Shown: positions 9,400 through 18,960, counted from the stretch's first letter. The stretch is DNA of 64,000 nucleotides from Prorocentrum cordatum (GCA_963575745.1 CAUYUJ010015948.1:169361-233360); one strand, 5' to 3'. A program made the numbers and translations. Notes: a model not told the origin generated them from the letters alone.

Positions 9400-10475
9400 G
9401 AGAGCGCCGAGTTTTGGAGCTTCCAGGGTGTCTCTGAGTAAACTGTGAGGGAGTATCGAGACGGAGCATTGTTGTCTCTGTTGGGATATCACAGAGTTGA
9501 ATGAGCTGCGAAAAAATATCGGGCGAAAACGCCATTTCTGAATGATAGTGTATCCGACCTGGGGGAGAATCGAGCGGAAGCCGCTGTCGTCGCAGATGGA
9601 CCTCCAACAACTTGGCTCATTGCGAGGACGACGCCTAAGGCGAAAGCGCCGTTCCTGAGTTTTTGTTGGGCCCCTCTGGCCAGGGCGCCTCGGAATGAAC
9701 TTCGAGGGCGTGTCAAGGGGGGGGGGCGTTGTCGTCAGAGCGGTGCTTCCCGAACACTTAACTGAATTACGAAGCATCCTGAAGCGAAGGCGCCCGCCGT
9801 TCCTGGCTTCTGGGCACGCTCCGGCCAGGGCGTGTCGGAAGAAGTGAAGACATGTCGAGCGGGAGCCGTTGTCGTTGTAGTTGGGCCTCCAAGAGGTTCC
9901 CTGATTTGCGACGATGCCTCGCGCAAGAGCTCCGCTCCTGAGTTTTGCCCCCCCCCCCCATCTGGCAGAGTCGTATGGAGGTGAATTGCGGGAAGTGTCG
10001 AGCGGGAGCCGTTTGTCCTCGCAATTGGGCTTCCACCAACTTGACTGACTTGCGTTGAAGTCTAAAGCGAGAGCGCCGTTCCTGGCTTCGGGTCCCTCTC
10101 TGGCCAGGGCGTGTCGGAAAAAATTGTGAGGACATGTCGGGCGGAACCACGGCGGGAGCCGTTATCGTCGCAGTTGGGTCTCCAACAACTTGACAGACTT
10201 GCGTTGAAATCTAAACCGGGAGCGCGTTGTCTGAGTTTCGAAACCTCTCTAACCAGAACGTATCAAAATAATTTGTGACAGAAATAAAGCTCAAGCCATT
10301 CTCGTCATAATTAAACCTCCACCAACTTGGCTCCATTGCGAGGAGGCTTAAAGCGAGAGAGCCGTTCCTGAGTTTTGGGCCCCCTCTGGCCCAAACGTCT
10401 CAGACAGAATTTCAAGGCCGCATCGATCGGGAGCAGGGATTAGTCGTTGCAATCTGGCCTCCAACAAAACGCACT
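9400..10475. repeat. ~140-bp satellite, about eight diverged units
   Basis: The phrase GCGAGAGCGCCGTTCCTG and its variants recur at about 9650, 9797, 9932, 10077, 10224 and 10361, spaced 135-150 bp, and earlier diverged units start near 9402 and 9527. Other shared words per unit are ctctggccagggcgtgtcgg, gggagccgttgtcgt and cctccaacaacttg. Minus frames across it give repeated GTRSQERRFRL-like peptides, but stops and shifts break them, so I call it a satellite and not a gene. Confidence 0.75.
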
Positions 10476-10695
10476 TTGGGATGCAGGCCCGCGCTCGAGC
10501 GGGAGCATCGGCTTCAAAGACAGTGCAGCCGGCGTCGAGGCGAGAGCGCCCTGACATCACCAGTTCATGTTCAACGACGACTGGGGAGAGGAGGGAGGAG
10601 GAGGCACACCCCGAGAAGCGTCCACGTCGTCAGGCTGCAGCCGAAGCCAGACGATCGCAAGCGCGGAGAGCCCTCGCCAAAGGGGGGAGGCGGGA
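10476..10695. other. Spacer between satellite and LINE
   Basis: GC-rich DNA without a recognised gene. It ends at the (AGAGC)4 run that I take as the 3' end of the minus-strand LINE. Confidence 0.4.
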
Positions 10696-10972
10696 AGAGC
10701 AGAGCAGAGCAGAGCAGCGCCGATGATCCGATGAAGTCAATCGCCTTGAGACAACCGCACCCTGCAGGCCCACAAGGAAAACAAAAAACGGATCAGGCGT
10801 TCGAGAACCACTTGAGGGGCCCGGGATTCTGTGGGGCCCTGCAGGGGGATACCACTGGCATACGAACGAGACCCCCTTATCGGGAACTCCTAGGGGGCTC
10901 GCCTATGCACTCCCTCCACTGAACAGGGCCGAGGGACGGCGACGCATTAAACCGACCCCAGCACAACCCCTT

Positions 10973-13900
10973 TCAGCCCTCCTCGACACGGCGCGGCACG
11001 GCCCAGACGTCCGAGGTCCGCAGGGAACCCGAGAGACGGCCCTCGCCCCAGGAACTCGAAGCCAACCGAAGCTGGCGGGAGGCCTCCGAAAGCCTCTGAA
11101 GCGTCTCGGCGCCGAGGGAGGCCTGAATGGGGGGGGTCCTAAAGAAAAGTCTAACCTCCAGGGCCCCATCCGAGTACTCGAGGATCGGGGAGAGGGTCCG
11201 AGCCTGGAGGGCGAGGAGGGTTCCGTCTGGGAGGCGGCCCTGGAGGTGCAGCTCAGCGGTGCGGCGTGAGCCATTAACGGATTGCAGCCTGAAGCGTGCT
11301 GGTCGACTCAGAGCTCGTCTTCGTCCTTGTCCCTGTCGTCGGGCGCCGCTGCTGGTTTGTCCTTCATCCCCAGCTGCGCCAGCAGCTTCGAGGCCTCGCG
11401 TTCCAAGCCGCCTCTCGGCGGCGCCCCAGGGAGAAAGCGCACGGTCTGGTCCTTCTTGTCTGTGCCTGCCGCCATGACCGTCTGCTGAACCGCCTCCATC
11501 AGGGAAGCTGCGCCGTCGCCCCATGGGTTCGCCTGTTGCGGGATTCCGAGCATGATCTGGAGCTTGAACCTGTCGGGCTTGGAGAGCTTCTTCTTGTCGT
11601 ACCAGCAGGCTTTGAGTCGGAAGTGGCGGCAGTGGATCGCCAGTGTCTCGAGCGCCGACGGGGCGAGGATGACCTTCCGCCAGTAGTCCTGGAACACCGT
11701 CTGCGCTGCCGCTGGAGTCGTGTTGGCCCCGTCCGTGCTGCAGGCCCACTTGATGAACGCCTTGAACACGTGCGGCCAGGGGGGGCCGTGCTGGTGGTCC
11801 TTGCCGTCGGCCTTGCAGTTCTCGGCGTACGTCCTGCCCGTCTCCTGCAGCACCTTGACGAACGGAACCTCTGCCCCGACCATGTACGAGGTGAAGCAGG
11901 CGCCAGTCACCTCGGCCAACTCGCGCGCGTTGGTGAGAGCGAGCTTCGTGAGAACCACCAAGAGCGCCGCCGGCGCTCCTCCCTTGCCGTTCTTCTGGTT
12001 GGCCTGCGCCTCCTGGCCGAGCTCCGCGGGCAATCGGGCCTGCTTGGCACCCTTGGAGTCGCTGGTCCCCTGGCCCTTGCGTTTCCCGACTGCCCAGCTG
12101 GGCTCGTCGAGATCCATCACCTCCAAGCACGAGCGGGAGGCCCTCGAAGTGGATGCGCGTATGGAGGTGAAGAGCAGACTCGGAAAGAACTTGAGCCTCA
12201 CATAGGCGGCAACGGGATGGGCCTGTCGACGGAGAGAGCTCGAGAGTCGTGCTGAGCTGAACCTTGCAGAAGCCCGAAGCGAACGAGTCCAGCACGTGGT
12301 TGTAAGCCGAGTTGCGAGACTGGAACCTGCTGCCACAAACGAAGCACGAAGCGCCCTGGACAGCCTCAGCCAACAAGGTTTTGTAACCATGAGCGGCCCG
12401 AACGTGAACCAGCCACTGACGTTTCGTGAGGAACCATTTGGCGCAGTTCCCGATGGAGCAGCGAAAGCCCTCACCTTGTCCTGCGGGGATCTCAGGTGGT
12501 GCCTCTTGATGGGGGCCAGAGGTGCCTGCAGGGGGGATGCTGACCGAGAGCCACGCGGCCCTGACGACAGAGAGGTCCAACTCCGTGAACCAGTCCCGCA
12601 AGTCCCCCTCCTCGAGAAACTCCAAAGGGGCTCCTGACCAGGAACGCATATCCTCCTCGGTGTCCGCAGACGTCCTCCGAAGCGCCTCGAAGTCCCTGAC
12701 GTACTGGATGGCCCAGGGGTTCGCCGTCTCCGTGAGATGGCCCTCGGGTGTAAGGGTTCGGAGGCCTCGCAGTTTCTCGATGTTCATGTCCCCGAAGAGA
12801 GGGGCCCACTCGCCTAGATGTCGCGCGGGCTCTCGAGCCCATTGCTGGTGCCACCGCAAACGTCTGACACGGAACTCGATTTCGAGAGGAGGGACCCGCC
12901 AATACCTCAAGACCGCCTCGGAAGGGACCGAACGAGCATGGCCCCCCTCCCAAGACGTCGCGGCACCCCTCATAGCTTTGCGCCCGAAGAAGACGACCCG
13001 CGCCGTGAGCTGGTCAATCTGGTTGGGGGTCGGCAGGAAGGCCTCGCAGGCGGAGCACGCAGGACCCACAACCCTGGCAAGGAACACAGCGCGGCGCTCG
13101 GTATAGGCGATCCTCCGAGCGTACCAATACTTTCCCATAGAGAAGAAACCCGCAGAGATGGCCGCCAGGCGGGCCGAAAGCTCGGCCCGAAACGAACAGT
13201 TACCCATGACCTGGCCTCCAAGATGTCGGGTTGAATCGGCTGGGACCCCTGCGAGAAGAACCTTTTTTTCCGCCACTTCTCGCCGCCGTGCATGGAGCCC
13301 CGTGCCCACGAAGGACAAGAGGCTGACGTTCTTAGCCGGGTTGAGCGCATAGCCGTGACGTCGGAGCTCAGACGAAAGAAGCAAGTCATATGCTCGGGAC
13401 CACCGCGCGAGCTCCGCGGCCGTAGCCTGGTCAGGCGGCACCACGATCTTCCGAATGGCGTCATCTACGTATGAGTGAAAAGCCAAGTCCAGAAGAATCT
13501 CCTCGCCATCAAAATTGAGCGCGAGCTGGCACCAGGTAGCCGTCTCGGGGCCGAACTCCGCAAACTGTTCCTGCACCTTCGCAAAGACGGTGCTGATGTC
13601 CCGAACAAAGACCTTCACCGCCCACGGGTCGCCTATGAGAGCCCCGACGCTGGGGCGCACGCAGAGGTCGCCAAACATCACGGCAGCAAAGCGGAAGCGC
13701 TGGCGGCCGAACGAAACCTGGTCGTCCTTCATGATGCTCTGGTTGGCGGCTGCGAGGCTGTCCCAGTTGGTGGACGCGAAGGCGTTGGTAATGTCCTTGA
13801 GGTCAGTGACGTGATTGAGGCCGAGAGAGCGCAGCTTCCATGTGCACAGCTGCTGGCCCAGGATGGCCGTCTCTCTGCGCCGATGAGGTATACAGCCGTG

Positions 13901-15964
13901 AGCGAAAAGGGGTTCGTCCTGGAGCTGATGCGGGTCCATCGCCGTGGCCATGAAGCCCTTGCCGAAAGGGTCGAGGAGGTGAATGACTCTCTTCCAGGTG
14001 AGCGCCACTCCTTGGCTCAAATGCCACACGAGCGGGACCTGACCTGAACGTCGGGGCCTGTGGAGGAAGATCACCAAGAAACGCCACGTATGCTCCTGAT
14101 CGATCTGCGGTGTCTCATAGCCAACTCCGTGGAAGCGCCTGGACACACGACGGTGCGGGTGAAGCAGCATCCACCATAGTTCAAGCGGGACCGACCACGG
14201 CGGGCAGGCACGGCGCTTGGGGGCCCGTCGTAGCCAAGCGCGAAGTTCGCGGAGGCGGAGCTTAGCCCAACTCAGGCCCTCCTCGGTCCACGGCGCAATG
14301 AACTGCTCCGCCTCCTGGCCAGTGACGTCGTGGTACACGTAATCCTCAGCCTGCTGGACCCAGTCGATGTGAGTGGCTGCCATGCCACCTTCGCCAGCCG
14401 GCAGCGACCAGCGCTCGGCCAGCTCCTCTCCAGTGGGGAGGGCCACAGGCGCCCGTCGGTAGTCCCTCTTGCGGGGGCCCACGCCAGTGCCAGCCAGGAG
14501 TCGTGAGAGGCGAGCCACCTCAGCACTGCGTCCATGACGTCGGGCCTCATTGAGCTCGTCGACGGTGTCGATGCGCCACGTAGCCCAGTACTGTCTGCGA
14601 GCCGAGCGGAGCCACTTGGTGTGGCGTCGGAGCTGCCACTGCACGGAGAGGAGGGCCAGCGCGCCGTCGGCGTTGTCCGAGAAGTAGTCGTCGCTGAGCT
14701 GGAGTCGGAGAGCCCGCTGTTGGTCCAAGAGCGGCTGGATGGTGGCGGCCAGAGTGCGATACCCAGGGCGGTACTCAGGGGCCTGAGCGAAGTGCTTGCT
14801 GCCAATGGTCATCATAGCGTCCATCATGAAGCCCCAGTCGGCGTTAGGTGTCTGCTCCTCGCGTTGGATGGTGGCCCACTCGTCCGAGTGCTCGCGCAGG
14901 TAGGTCTCGAGCTCGATGAGGAAGGCCGCACGACCTTGGCCCGAGCGAAGAGACTGCATGAGGGCCTCTCGGTTCCAGCGGATGGCCCGCGGCAGGTAGC
15001 CCAGGCGGCGGTGCTCCGTCATGTCGCAGTGAATGTGAGAGTCCGTGGTGTCCGCGATGGAGTAGTGCATGCAGGCGTGGACTGGGACGTGGTCCCTGGG
15101 CTGGCGAGTGGCGATAACCTGCAACTCGCGGCCCAGGCGACGGAGCGGCCCAGCCGAGGTGATGTCGCCCAGGCAGGCCTTGGGCACGAAGATGAAGTCG
15201 ATCTGCGAGGCCGTGGTCGAGCCGAAGAACGTCGGGCCCAGACCTATGTAGCTGTTGACCGCCACCATGCCGAGCTCCTCCATGAGGGGCAGGATGCTGG
15301 TCGCGGCGTAGCGCTGCTTGTCCTGCGCCAAGGGGCCGCTGACGTCGGATGTAGTGGGTCGCCACTGAGGGTCGCCGTCAAGCTGGCAAAGTCCGAGCCC
15401 CGAGTTCAGGTCGATACAGAAGATGGGGAGGACCCGCTTGGAACTGAGGTAGGGCAGCGAGCGGAGCCAGTCCGTGAGCGCGTCGCAGGTGCGGCGGTAG
15501 ACCTCCAAGCCGCCCTTGACAGGCGGCGGTGGGTAGTAGGCAGAGCAGACGCCAAGATCGTACGTGGAGCACCTTGCACGAAGCGCTAGCCCACGTCCCG
15601 CCAGAGAAGCTGCGGGCGTCCAGGTGTGCGTCACGGAGGACTTCTTCACTTTGGCCCCGAGGAGAATGCTGCAGCCAGCGCTTTTGTTGGTATACGGCCC
15701 TCGGGCCCACCCACTTTCAAGACACCAGTTGTGATCTCCTGCCTTCCGCCAGCGTGCCTCCCAGGGCCTCTCTCGACCGTGGCCCTTGGCCGTCGTGCCG
15801 TTCAGACACACGAAGTCGTACGCTCGGCAGGCCTGCGCGATCGCGGTGAGCCTCTCACCGCTGGACGCGTGCAAGGGGTTATACTGGAGTACGCGAAGGC
15901 GGCTGCCGACCATCGCGCGAACGAGCAGGAGCCAGCAACCCACACTGAGACATCTAGAAGCCAT
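10973..15964 (-). CDS. LINE polyprotein: EEP endonuclease, reverse transcriptase, C2H2 zinc fingers
   Basis: The frame runs from ATG 15964 (or ATG 15913 just before the domain) to TGA at 10973, with no internal stop. Residues below count from codon 15970. Endonuclease/exonuclease/phosphatase domain about 22-310: LQYNPLH (28-34), CIDLNSG (185-191), IDFIFV (257-262), RDHVPVH (292-298). The usual catalytic QET is CLNGT at 55-59, lacking Glu. Reverse transcriptase about 590-890: motif A DITNAF (Asp726), motif B SVGALIGDP, motif C YVDD (834-837, at 13471-13460), NPAKN (877-881). C-terminal fingers: C-x4-C-x12-H-x4-H (1171-1194), a CxxC-x12-H partial finger (1209-1225) and C-x2-C-x12-H-x3-H (1254-1274). 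From about residue 1283 the same DNA is better read one frame over (12117-11308). Beyond that ORF the last ~100 residues again look coding in this frame. It would nick target DNA and copy the element RNA in the nucleus. Confidence 0.88.
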   Translation of the reverse strand: MASRCLSVGCWLLLVRAMVGSRLRVLQYNPLHASSGERLTAIAQACRAYDFVCLNGTTAKGHGRERPWEARWRKAGDHNWCLESGWARGPYTNKSAGCSILLGAKVKKSSVTHTWTPAASLAGRGLALRARCSTYDLGVCSAYYPPPPVKGGLEVYRRTCDALTDWLRSLPYLSSKRVLPIFCIDLNSGLGLCQLDGDPQWRPTTSDVSGPLAQDKQRYAATSILPLMEELGMVAVNSYIGLGPTFFGSTTASQIDFIFVPKACLGDITSAGPLRRLGRELQVIATRQPRDHVPVHACMHYSIADTTDSHIHCDMTEHRRLGYLPRAIRWNREALMQSLRSGQGRAAFLIELETYLREHSDEWATIQREEQTPNADWGFMMDAMMTIGSKHFAQAPEYRPGYRTLAATIQPLLDQQRALRLQLSDDYFSDNADGALALLSVQWQLRRHTKWLRSARRQYWATWRIDTVDELNEARRHGRSAEVARLSRLLAGTGVGPRKRDYRRAPVALPTGEELAERWSLPAGEGGMAATHIDWVQQAEDYVYHDVTGQEAEQFIAPWTEEGLSWAKLRLRELRAWLRRAPKRRACPPWSVPLELWWMLLHPHRRVSRRFHGVGYETPQIDQEHTWRFLVIFLHRPRRSGQVPLVWHLSQGVALTWKRVIHLLDPFGKGFMATAMDPHQLQDEPLFAHGCIPHRRRETAILGQQLCTWKLRSLGLNHVTDLKDITNAFASTNWDSLAAANQSIMKDDQVSFGRQRFRFAAVMFGDLCVRPSVGALIGDPWAVKVFVRDISTVFAKVQEQFAEFGPETATWCQLALNFDGEEILLDLAFHSYVDDAIRKIVVPPDQATAAELARWSRAYDLLLSSELRRHGYALNPAKNVSLLSFVGTGLHARRREVAEKKVLLAGVPADSTRHLGGQVMGNCSFRAELSARLAAISAGFFSMGKYWYARRIAYTERRAVFLARVVGPACSACEAFLPTPNQIDQLTARVVFFGRKAMRGAATSWEGGHARSVPSEAVLRYWRVPPLEIEFRVRRLRWHQQWAREPARHLGEWAPLFGDMNIEKLRGLRTLTPEGHLTETANPWAIQYVRDFEALRRTSADTEEDMRSWSGAPLEFLEEGDLRDWFTELDLSVVRAAWLSVSIPPAGTSGPHQEAPPEIPAGQGEGFRCSIGNCAKWFLTKRQWLVHVRAAHGYKTLLAEAVQGASCFVCGSRFQSRNSAYNHVLDSFASGFCKVQLSTTLELSPSTGPSRCRLCEAQVLSESALHLHTRIHFEGLPLVLGGDGSRRAQLGSRETQGPGDQRLQGCQAGPIARGARPGGAGQPEERQGRSAGGALGGSHEARSHQRARVGRGDWRLLHLVHGRGRGSVRQGAAGDGQDVRRELQGRRQGPPARPPLAARVQGVHQVGLQHGRGQHDSSGSADGVPGLLAEGHPRPVGARDTGDPLPPLPTQSLLVRQEEALQARQVQAPDHARNPATGEPMGRRRSFPDGGGSADGHGGRHRQEGPDRALSPWGAAERRLGTRGLEAAGAAGDEGQTSSGARRQGQGRRRALSRPARFRLQSVNGSRRTAELHLQGRLPDGTLLALQARTLSPILEYSDGALEVRLFFRTPPIQASLGAETLQRLSEASRQLRLASSSWGEGRLSGSLRTSDVWAVPRRVEEG
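11308..12117 (-). CDS. Second ORF of the LINE, overlapping the polyprotein in the +1 frame
   Basis: ATG at 12117, TGA at 11308, 269 codons. The start lies only about ten bases after the last zinc finger of the polyprotein ends (about 12127). The protein is Lys-rich near the N-terminus (VGKRKGQGTSDSKGAKQ) and then well-structured in texture: ALTNARELAEVTGACF, PPWPHVFKAFIKWACS, LETLAIHCRHFRLKACW, KPDRFKLQIMLG. Upstream of 12117 this frame is only a shadow of the finger region, and inside 12117-11308 the polyprotein frame becomes Arg/Gly-rich nonsense. Either this is a separately started overlapping ORF, a product of +1 frameshifting at about 12125, or the ancestral single frame broken by two compensating indels (about 12122 and 11300). 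Function not recognised; RNA binding would be a guess. Confidence 0.6.
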   Translation of the reverse strand: MDLDEPSWAVGKRKGQGTSDSKGAKQARLPAELGQEAQANQKNGKGGAPAALLVVLTKLALTNARELAEVTGACFTSYMVGAEVPFVKVLQETGRTYAENCKADGKDHQHGPPWPHVFKAFIKWACSTDGANTTPAAAQTVFQDYWRKVILAPSALETLAIHCRHFRLKACWYDKKKLSKPDRFKLQIMLGIPQQANPWGDGAASLMEAVQQTVMAAGTDKKDQTVRFLPGAPPRGGLEREASKLLAQLGMKDKPAAAPDDRDKDEDEL

Positions 15965-15985
15965 CAGCAACGAGGTAAGATGTGA

Positions 15986-16235
15986 GAGGGATGTCTCGGA
16001 AAAGAGGCATGTGGGTGGTGTGGGAGCTGGGCGCCTGTCGCCCTGGGCATCTGTGTGGGCACTCCTGACCCAGATGCCTTGGAGGCGGGAAGAAGTGGAG
16101 GAGGAGGAGGAGATGGAGCAGAGCGTCGGAAAAGCCGGCCATACGACCCCATCAGCGAGTCACTCTTGGAGGTTGTGTGGCAAGCAGCAACGTTTGAAAG
16201 ACGACGACACTTAGGGAATATGACTTGTTCTCTGA
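15986..16235. other. LINE 5' flank
   Basis: No gene. A GAGGAGGAGGAGGAG run lies at 16096-16112. The minus-strand frames here are short and unremarkable. Confidence 0.4.
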
Positions 16236-17060
16236 GGAACTGGGCCTGCGTGCAGGCCTGGTGACTATGTAGCCGACGTCCACCGTCGCCGCTCCGTCGC
16301 CGCCTCGTCGCCTCCGTCGTCTGGACCTGCGTGCCCGTCTGGCGGCTATGTAGCCGCCGTCGCCAACCCGTCGCCGCCTCGTCGCCGCCCGTCGTCTGGG
16401 CCTACGTTGTCGCCCTCGCCTCCACGGCGCCGCCATCGCCGCTCGTCGCCGTTGTTGGGTTGCACCACGTAAATTGCTTTACGTTGCGTAGCATTGTATT
16501 GATTTGCGTTCTTTTGCGTTGCTTTGCACTGCTTGGCACTGCTGTGCATTACTCTGGGTTGCTTTGCATTGCTTTGTATTGATTTGCAGTGCTTTACGTT
16601 GATTCGCATTGCGTTGCTGCGCGTTGCATTGCTTTGCTCTGCGTTTCTTCGCTTTGCATCGCTTTGCATTATATTGCGTTGCAGTTGATTGCCTTGCTGT
16701 GCGTTGCATTTGTTTGTCCTGCGTTGCGTTGCATTGCTTTGCATTGACTTGATTTGCATTGTCTTGTCTTGCTTCCCTTTGCATTGCATTGCTTTGCACG
16801 GTCCACAACATATTTTGCAGAATAGGAATTGCACCACGCAGGTTACATCACATATATTTTCCAGGCTGTGCTTGCACTTCGGGGTTCGCACTTCGGGTCT
16901 ACGGAATTGGGCTGGTGTGCCGCGCTGGCGGATATGTTGTCGCCGTCGCCGCCTCGTCGCCGCCTCGTCGCAGCCCGTCGCTTGGGCCAGTGTGCCGCTC
17001 TGGCAGCTGTGTGGTCGCGGCCGCTTCCCCGTCGCCGCCTCGTCGCCGCCCGCATAGATT
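16236..17060. repeat. Composite repeat: ~80-bp CGTCGCCG units around a 5-bp satellite
   Basis: Units with the order GGGCCTGCGTGCC, TCTGGCGGCTATGTAGCC, CCGTCGCCGCCTCGTCGCCG, CCCGTCGTCTGG occur twice at about 16240-16450 and twice more at about 16905-17055. Between them, about 16470-16800, is a pentanucleotide-like satellite (TTGCN: ttgcgttgcattgctttgc). Its minus frames give Asn/Gln/Ala/Lys-rich chains. Words of the type TTGCACCACGTA mark the borders (about 16455, 16828, 17085). Confidence 0.65.
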
Positions 17061-17110
17061 GCACACCACAGAGATTGCACACCAAATGTTGCGCACCACG
17101 TAGGTTGCAC
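17061..17110. repeat. ATTGCACACCA-type short repeats
   Basis: AGATTGCACACCACA-like words recur here and again, in a longer run, at 18140-18365. Period roughly 14-20 bp, irregular. Confidence 0.5.
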
Positions 17111-17604
17111 CACAAATATCTCGTCTCTTCCAGAAAAAAATTAGGATCTACACCCCCATTTTCGTATGGCAATTTAGATATGACTCGTCTGCCCCATCCT
17201 CCATCCTAAATTTGAATTCGCCCGGGCTCAGATGCACTCCCCCCCCCCCGCCAGCCAAGGCAAGTCCTGGATGGGGCCCACAAAAAAAAAACACCCAAAG
17301 CCAACCGAAATGGCCAGCGAGGAGCATACGGCTCCAAAACACACCTCCACCCCGTAAAACAAACGGGCCGTTCGAGACATCCCCACAATCTGGGCGCTCA
17401 CGGGCCTGTGACACACCCTTCGTCGGTAGAGCACCAGCCTTCATCACCAGGCCGGATCGAGCCGCGTCCAGTCCTGGCGACGAGAAGTGTCCCGAGAGCA
17501 TTGAAAACAATAGTACTTGTCTGACAACAATACGAACGTTATCCTTCCTCCCCCTCGTCCTCAGTAATCGTACTATTCCCTCCCCTCCCACTCCTCATTC
17601 GCTT
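17111..17604. other. Spacer with a tRNA-like fragment
   Basis: No gene is recognised. At 17425-17438 the sequence GTCGGTAGAGCACC matches the D-arm/A-box region of tRNA genes and is followed by CAGCCTTCATC and GGATCGAGCC. Acceptor and anticodon stems do not pair convincingly. A block at 17370-17415 (ttcgagacatccccacaatctggg) resembles the 152-bp repeat at 49331-49745. Confidence 0.35.
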
Positions 17605-17960
17605 CGCACTCCTCAACGGTTCCTCGGAATTGCGGGGACGTCTCATGCGACACGCGGCATCTCTTTGCCAAGAATTGCGGGGACGTCTCATGCGAAACTG
17701 GCGGACCCCCCTCGCACGCAACATCTCTTTGCCAAGAATTGCGGGGACGTCTCAGGCCAAACTGACCGGACAACCTCGCGGGCGGCATCTTCAAGCCTAG
17801 CGTAGCGACGATTTCACAAGCAAAACGGACGAGGCAAGGGTCGGACCACCTCTCGCGTAGCATCTGGGAGTCCAGAGTTGCGAGGACGTTTCAAGCGTAG
17901 CGGGCCATACCATGTAAAATCTGGTGCGTCGGAAAGCAAGCTTGCGACGAGGTCTCATGC
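17605..17960. repeat. GCGGGGACGTCTCATGCG tandem repeat
   Basis: AATTGCGGGGACGTCTCA recurs at about 17628, 17683 and 17738, with diverged units (GTTGCGAGGACGTTTCAAGCG) to about 17900. Several units carry CATCTCTTTGCCAAG. Period about 55 bp, later irregular. Its reverse complement TGAGACGTCCCCGCAATT resembles the GAGACATCCCCACAA word of the 49.3-49.7 kb repeat, so the two may be related. Confidence 0.65.
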
Positions 17961-18090
17961 GAACCGGGTCCAACCGTGCGAGCATGTTGCCATTGTCTCG
18001 ATAGCAATTTTCCCCCAGCACTGGCCAGGCGACCCGGGAACACTCCAAGACAAAACTTCTTGAACGGAAACTAAAAGGAAACTCCCCCCT

Positions 18091-18132
<42 letters not shown>

Positions 18133-18140
18133 CAAATAGA
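17961..18140. repeat. (TA)n run and AT-rich flank
   Basis: tatatatatacatatatatatatat lies at about 18091-18130, in sharp contrast with the GC-rich surroundings. No gene. Confidence 0.7.
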
Positions 18141-18365
18141 TTGCACTGCGTGGGTTGCGCCATGTATAAAAAGAAATGTTGCACCACATATACTGCACAT
18201 CATGATTGCACAGCGCTGGTTGCACACGGCAGATTGCACAACATAGATTGCAAAACATATATCGCACACAACGTAGTGTACACCGAAGATTGAACACTAC
18301 ATGTTGCACAACATCAATTGCAACATATAGCTAACACCACAGACGTTCCACATCATATATGGCAC
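18141..18365. repeat. GATTGCACAACAT-type irregular tandem repeat
   Basis: Words such as GATTGCACAACATA, GGTTGCACACGGCA and GTTGCACAACATCA repeat about every 14-18 bp. They are related to the words bordering the 16.2-17.1 kb repeat. Confidence 0.6.
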
Positions 18366-18890
18366 CGCGAAAATCATGTTACCGTCATTCGCCTGTCAAA
18401 ACCACCACACCTCGGCACTACACCGACTCCAGCTGCGATTCCGACCGACGTGTGGCTGCAAGCACCCCGTACCTGACACGTTCTTGCGGGGTTCTGGCGC
18501 ATGCGGGGGGACCCAGAATCCATTGAGTGTCGAGCGCGACTGCAACCCTCGGGTCGGGCAAAAGGGGGGGTAGCAAAAGGGGGGTTTGAAAATCAGCTCA
18601 CGTAGCTGATGTTCCCGGCGCCTCCCGGCGCCGGAGGCGGCTATGTATCGAGGAATGGGCCCCTCGGTGAGGCCGAAACCAGCTGCATGCAGCAAATTTC
18701 GTAACCCCCCCTTTCCCAATCCCCCCCTTTCGCCCGGCCCGAAACCCTCGACCTCGGAACCCGCCGCCCGCAAGAACTTCTACTCGGCAGCGCCGGAGGA
18801 CGCAAGGCGCGCTGGGCCGGTACCTGGTCGGGCGCGCCGGGCGCGGGGCGCAGGAACGGGTGGAAAATCGCGGGGCGGCCGCGAGGGAGG
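18366..18890. other. Stretch without recognised gene
   Basis: G-run and C-run rich DNA (for example GGGCAAAAGGGGGGG at about 18556 and aacccccccttt at about 18704). It includes a short palindrome, ggcgcctcccggcgcc. Overlapping frames on both strands look compositional. Confidence 0.4.
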
Positions 18891-18960
18891 AGGAACGTGA
18901 GGAGGAGGAGGAGGAGGAGGAGGAGGAGGAGGAGGAGGAGGGGGAGGAGGAGGGAGGCCC
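18891..18960. repeat. (GGA)n microsatellite
   Basis: About 60 bp of GGAGGA triplets. Confidence 0.85.

Larger units (their letters stand above)
10696..15985 (-). mobile_element. Non-LTR retrotransposon (LINE), apparently full-length coding part
   Basis: The element is read on the minus strand. From 5' to 3' it holds endonuclease, reverse transcriptase, three C2H2-type fingers, an overlapping second ORF and a 3' untranslated part of about 250 bp that ends in (GCTCT)4 on the coding strand (plus 10696-10715, AGAGC repeats). Simple-repeat tails are a known LINE ending. The 5' boundary is not visible; I place it arbitrarily just beyond the first ATG. No target-site duplication was found by eye. 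The long intact frame suggests a young copy. Confidence 0.8.

Noticed and set aside
11308-11330. C-terminal DEDEL of the LINE second ORF as an ER-retention signal
   Set aside because: It is not a canonical KDEL/HDEL signal, and there is no signal peptide at the ORF start.
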